DNA of 64,000 nucleotides from Chaenocephalus aceratus. Its lineage: Eukaryota > Chordata > Actinopteri > Perciformes > Channichthyidae. How positions within the stretch are numbered: the first letter of the stretch is position 1; the number at the start of each line of letters is the position of its first letter. Shown piece by piece: positions 63,401 to 64,000 of this stretch. The translations under genes and the position numbers were made by a program. Below the pieces are notes generated by a model, which saw nothing but the letters and a program-made list of their open reading frames with translations, was not told the origin of the DNA and made no database searches. The stretch covers positions 24,668,927 through 24,732,926 of the forward strand of contig CM043796.1 in NCBI GenBank assembly GCA_023974075.1, in the 5' to 3' direction.

Positions 63401-64000
63401 AACATGTCAAATGAATATTAAATTCAATTGTGGGACTTCTTGGACCTTTTAGTACTGAACAAACAATGAAAAATACATTACATACAAACCGATTATGGAA
63501 TATCTTTTATAACACCCGCCATCAGGTGTGCCGCGTGAATAGCACATCTTGTCAATGCAAACAGACCGTTATAGCACCGTTATAATTCATGTTAAACCTG
63601 AGATTCGACTAGAGAACAAATACATAATAGAATAAAGGTCATGAGATCTCGGCATTGCACAAAAAAACAAATCTCATCTTTAAAATCAACATTTGCCTTC
63701 GCTGGTGAGAGAAAACAAATCCCATCACAGTTCATTTGTGGGACTTTTACCTTTCTAGTATTGAACAAACAATGAAAAATACATAAAATATGAAGAAAAA
63801 CGATTATGCAATCTAATTTATTACACGGGCCACGGACTCACTTTTAAAATTACATTTTTTTTTTTAAAGTATCGGAATCGGATCTGATTTCAGTACGGTA
63901 TACCGTAGCCACCAGTAACCGGTATTTCGGTAATACCGGATACCGGTATGCATCCCTATGACAGACCAAAATGTCCATCCCTGGAGACATGCTGCATGAC
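54349..64000 (-). CDS. Type V/XI-clade fibrillar collagen alpha chain (col5a3-like), 3' part
   Basis: Procollagen alpha chain of extracellular fibrils; the clade V/XI chains nucleate and limit fibril diameter. Fourteen Gly-X-Y exons (all 54 bp or a multiple, except one of 18 bp and the junction exon of 63 bp) are followed by a C-propeptide (COLFI domain, about 229 residues) in five exons, ending VGPVCFS. The clade is shown by LCHPDYSSG...YYIDPNQG, VVQMRFLRLHSSTALQNLTF and FEFEDLQLLPL near the end, which resembles COL5A3 more than COL5A1 or COL11 as I remember them. COL27A1, a human neighbour of WHRN, was considered and does not fit. The 5' half, including the N-terminal thrombospondin-like domain, is beyond the right edge. 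Two exons carry single-base frameshifts. Introns between the exons hold no other recognised feature. Confidence 0.88.
54670..54852 (-). CDS. Collagen C-propeptide exon 4
   Basis: It encodes FYYPGANVVQMRFLRLHSST, the conserved N-glycosylation site of the family in ALQNLTFSC, and SFVGAVKDCV. Donor GTG|gtatgt; 61 codons, phase 0. Confidence 0.95.
55545..55625 (-). CDS. Collagen C-propeptide exon 3
   Basis: It encodes LPMKAWMEEVSEEG and WLSRLERGFQ, 27 codons. It matches the position of the SW-x-FSEFKRG segment in type V chains. Confidence 0.93.
56546..56655 (-). CDS. Collagen C-propeptide exon 2
   Basis: It encodes MYYIDPNQGSPADALLAYCS and then FSSTSKQTCLHPRDSQ. The DPNQG motif is diagnostic of fibrillar procollagens and includes Ca2+-binding residues. 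Ser replaces the Cys that usually follows NQG. 110 bp, joined in phase 1. Confidence 0.95.
57481..57647 (-). CDS. Collagen C-propeptide exon 1, with a one-base frameshift
   Basis: It encodes DLMYVSDKPNYSLLQTLLDS, then HPASTCLELWLCHP. Here a C5 run (plus-strand G5 at 57494-57498) puts the reading out of frame; with four Cs it would continue as DYSSG and join the next exon in phase 1. The length of 167 bp is one more than the phases allow. Confidence 0.88.
57788..57850 (-). CDS. Collagen exon at the helix end / telopeptide junction
   Basis: It encodes GPPGIPGPPGQSLNMTLTQL plus R: the last triplets of the triple helix and the start of the C-telopeptide. The donor is AGG|gcaagt, a GC-type splice site. 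63 bp, phase 0. Confidence 0.88.
58434..58487 (-). CDS. Collagen triple-helix exon, 54 bp
   Basis: It encodes GLKGYPGFPGLSGRRGLP between acceptor ctccctgcag and donor gtaagt. Confidence 0.95.
58710..58727 (-). CDS. Candidate collagen micro-exon, 18 bp
   Basis: It encodes GMFGLK, two Gly-X-Y triplets, between acceptor ctggtgcag and donor gtatga. Phase and reading agree with its neighbours, but 18 bp is short for this exon family, so its use needs transcript support. Confidence 0.65.
59340..59393 (-). CDS. Collagen triple-helix exon, 54 bp
   Basis: It encodes GNIGPPGPRGTTGIPGLP between ctccttcag and gtaagt. Confidence 0.95.
59534..59587 (-). CDS. Collagen triple-helix exon, 54 bp, with Gly-to-Ala interruption
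   Basis: It encodes GIRGFVGVPGPPAVKGDQ. The fifth triplet begins with Ala (GCT) where Gly (GGT) is required by the repeat. Acceptor tttctcag, donor gtacaa. Confidence 0.93.
59782..59835 (-). CDS. Collagen triple-helix exon, 54 bp
   Basis: It encodes GEKGDMGLTGPPGADGMK between tgtcctcag and gtaaga. Confidence 0.95.
60604..60657 (-). CDS. Collagen triple-helix exon, 54 bp
   Basis: It encodes GILGLRGDLGEQGEKGKE. The acceptor gtcaacaag is weak in pyrimidines close to the AG; the donor is gtaaag. Confidence 0.92.
60862..60915 (-). CDS. Collagen triple-helix exon, 54 bp
   Basis: It encodes GQTGDTGLFGLSGWPGFI between gtctttcag and gtaagt. The Trp and the hydrophobic Y positions are unusual for a fibrillar helix. 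Confidence 0.94.
61010..61063 (-). CDS. Collagen triple-helix exon, 54 bp
   Basis: It encodes GKRGKAGVRGTRGERGHK, very basic, between tgtccacag and gtggga. Confidence 0.94.
61399..61452 (-). CDS. Collagen triple-helix exon, 54 bp
   Basis: It encodes GNDGKTGSPGKTGHVGRR between cgctacag and gtaagc. Confidence 0.95.
62181..62234 (-). CDS. Collagen triple-helix exon, 54 bp
   Basis: It encodes GVKGRQGAEGQHGMAGEK between cttttgcag and gtaaga. Confidence 0.95.
62410..62463 (-). CDS. Collagen triple-helix exon, 54 bp
   Basis: It encodes GPSGEIGPQGAPGPTGSP between catctttcag and gtaagt. Confidence 0.95.
62570..62623 (-). CDS. Collagen triple-helix exon, 54 bp
   Basis: It encodes GEEGLPGIQGPPGLPGLE between cctgcgcag and gtgaaa. 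Confidence 0.95.
62781..62887 (-). CDS. Collagen triple-helix exon, 107 bp (one base short of 108)
   Basis: The first half reads GPVGKVGPHGDLGRKG, the second EVGPQGLKGEPGAPGKQGEQ, but in different frames. One G is missing at the G4 run (plus-strand C4 at 62840-62843); a 108-bp double-54 exon is the expected form. Donor gttagt. Confidence 0.88.
62888..64000 (-). other. Collagen intron at the right edge
   Basis: No further Gly-X-Y exon is visible to the end of the window. Apart from the hAT-type element at 63260-63958 it is AT-rich and featureless. Confidence 0.7.
63260..63958. mobile_element. hAT-type MITE, 699 bp, with perfect 8-bp duplication
   Basis: It begins tagggatgcatatcgttga and ends ggtatgcatcccta, inverted repeats, flanked by the identical 8-mer tgacagac (63252-63259 and 63959-63966). 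The left subterminal part is full of CGATACCGATAC-type repeats and the right of ATACCGG motifs. There is no transposase frame. The tag(a/g)gatg terminus is shared with the element at 29396-30175. Confidence 0.92.

Noticed and set aside
54349..64000. Collagen identified as COL27A1 because human COL27A1 lies near WHRN
   Set aside because: The C-propeptide has LCHPDYSSG, NQG and QNLTF-type motifs and ends GPVCFS, which fit the V/XI clade; the COL24/27 propeptide differs at these places.
35213..64000. man1b1 and the collagen as pseudogenes because of frameshifts
   Set aside because: All other exons, splice sites and catalytic or structural residues are intact, and each break is a single base at a homopolymer, which fits sequence error better than decay.

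Overview
This window is vertebrate nuclear DNA from a teleost fish, probably a percomorph-type genome. It carries split genes with GT-AG introns, very long (CA)n/(GT)n microsatellites, tRNA-derived fish SINEs, LINE tails with (ATGG)n ends, and many short hAT-type and TTAA-flanked non-autonomous DNA transposons. No prokaryotic operon, rRNA, CRISPR array or provirus was seen.

Three protein-coding genes lie head-to-tail on the minus strand. (1) Positions 1-15949 are the 5' part of the very large first intron of whirlin (whrn). The first coding exon is at 15950-16693, with a CpG-rich 5' flank up to about 17.6 kb; all later whrn exons lie off the left edge. (2) The complete man1b1 gene (ER mannosyl-oligosaccharide 1,2-alpha-mannosidase, GH47) runs from its ATG at 49293 down to its stop at 35213 in 13 coding exons, with a probable untranslated first exon and promoter at 50.34-50.62 kb. 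(3) The 3' half of a type V/XI-clade fibrillar collagen gene, closest to COL5A3 at its C terminus, runs from the right edge to a stop at 54349. It has 14 triple-helix exons built on 54-bp units and a five-exon C-propeptide.

Between whrn and man1b1 (about 17.6-31.5 kb) I recognise no intact gene. That stretch holds SINEs, a 46-nt near-perfect palindrome, a LINE tail and an internally deleted hAT element that still encodes a BED zinc finger. The man1b1 introns hold several more hAT-like and TTAA-type elements, one of them only 23 bp from a splice acceptor.

The genes act in separate processes: whirlin scaffolds hair-cell and photoreceptor complexes, MAN1B1 trims N-glycans in ER quality control, and the collagen contributes to fibrils. 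The window shows linkage rather than a pathway. The points most worth a second look are three single-base frameshifts, each at a homopolymer, in otherwise conserved exons; a GC-AG intron and an 18-bp exon in the collagen; a collagen C-propeptide lacking one conserved interchain cysteine; and a set of transposons with exact target-site duplications that can be delimited to the base. I did not find a convincing new biological system.
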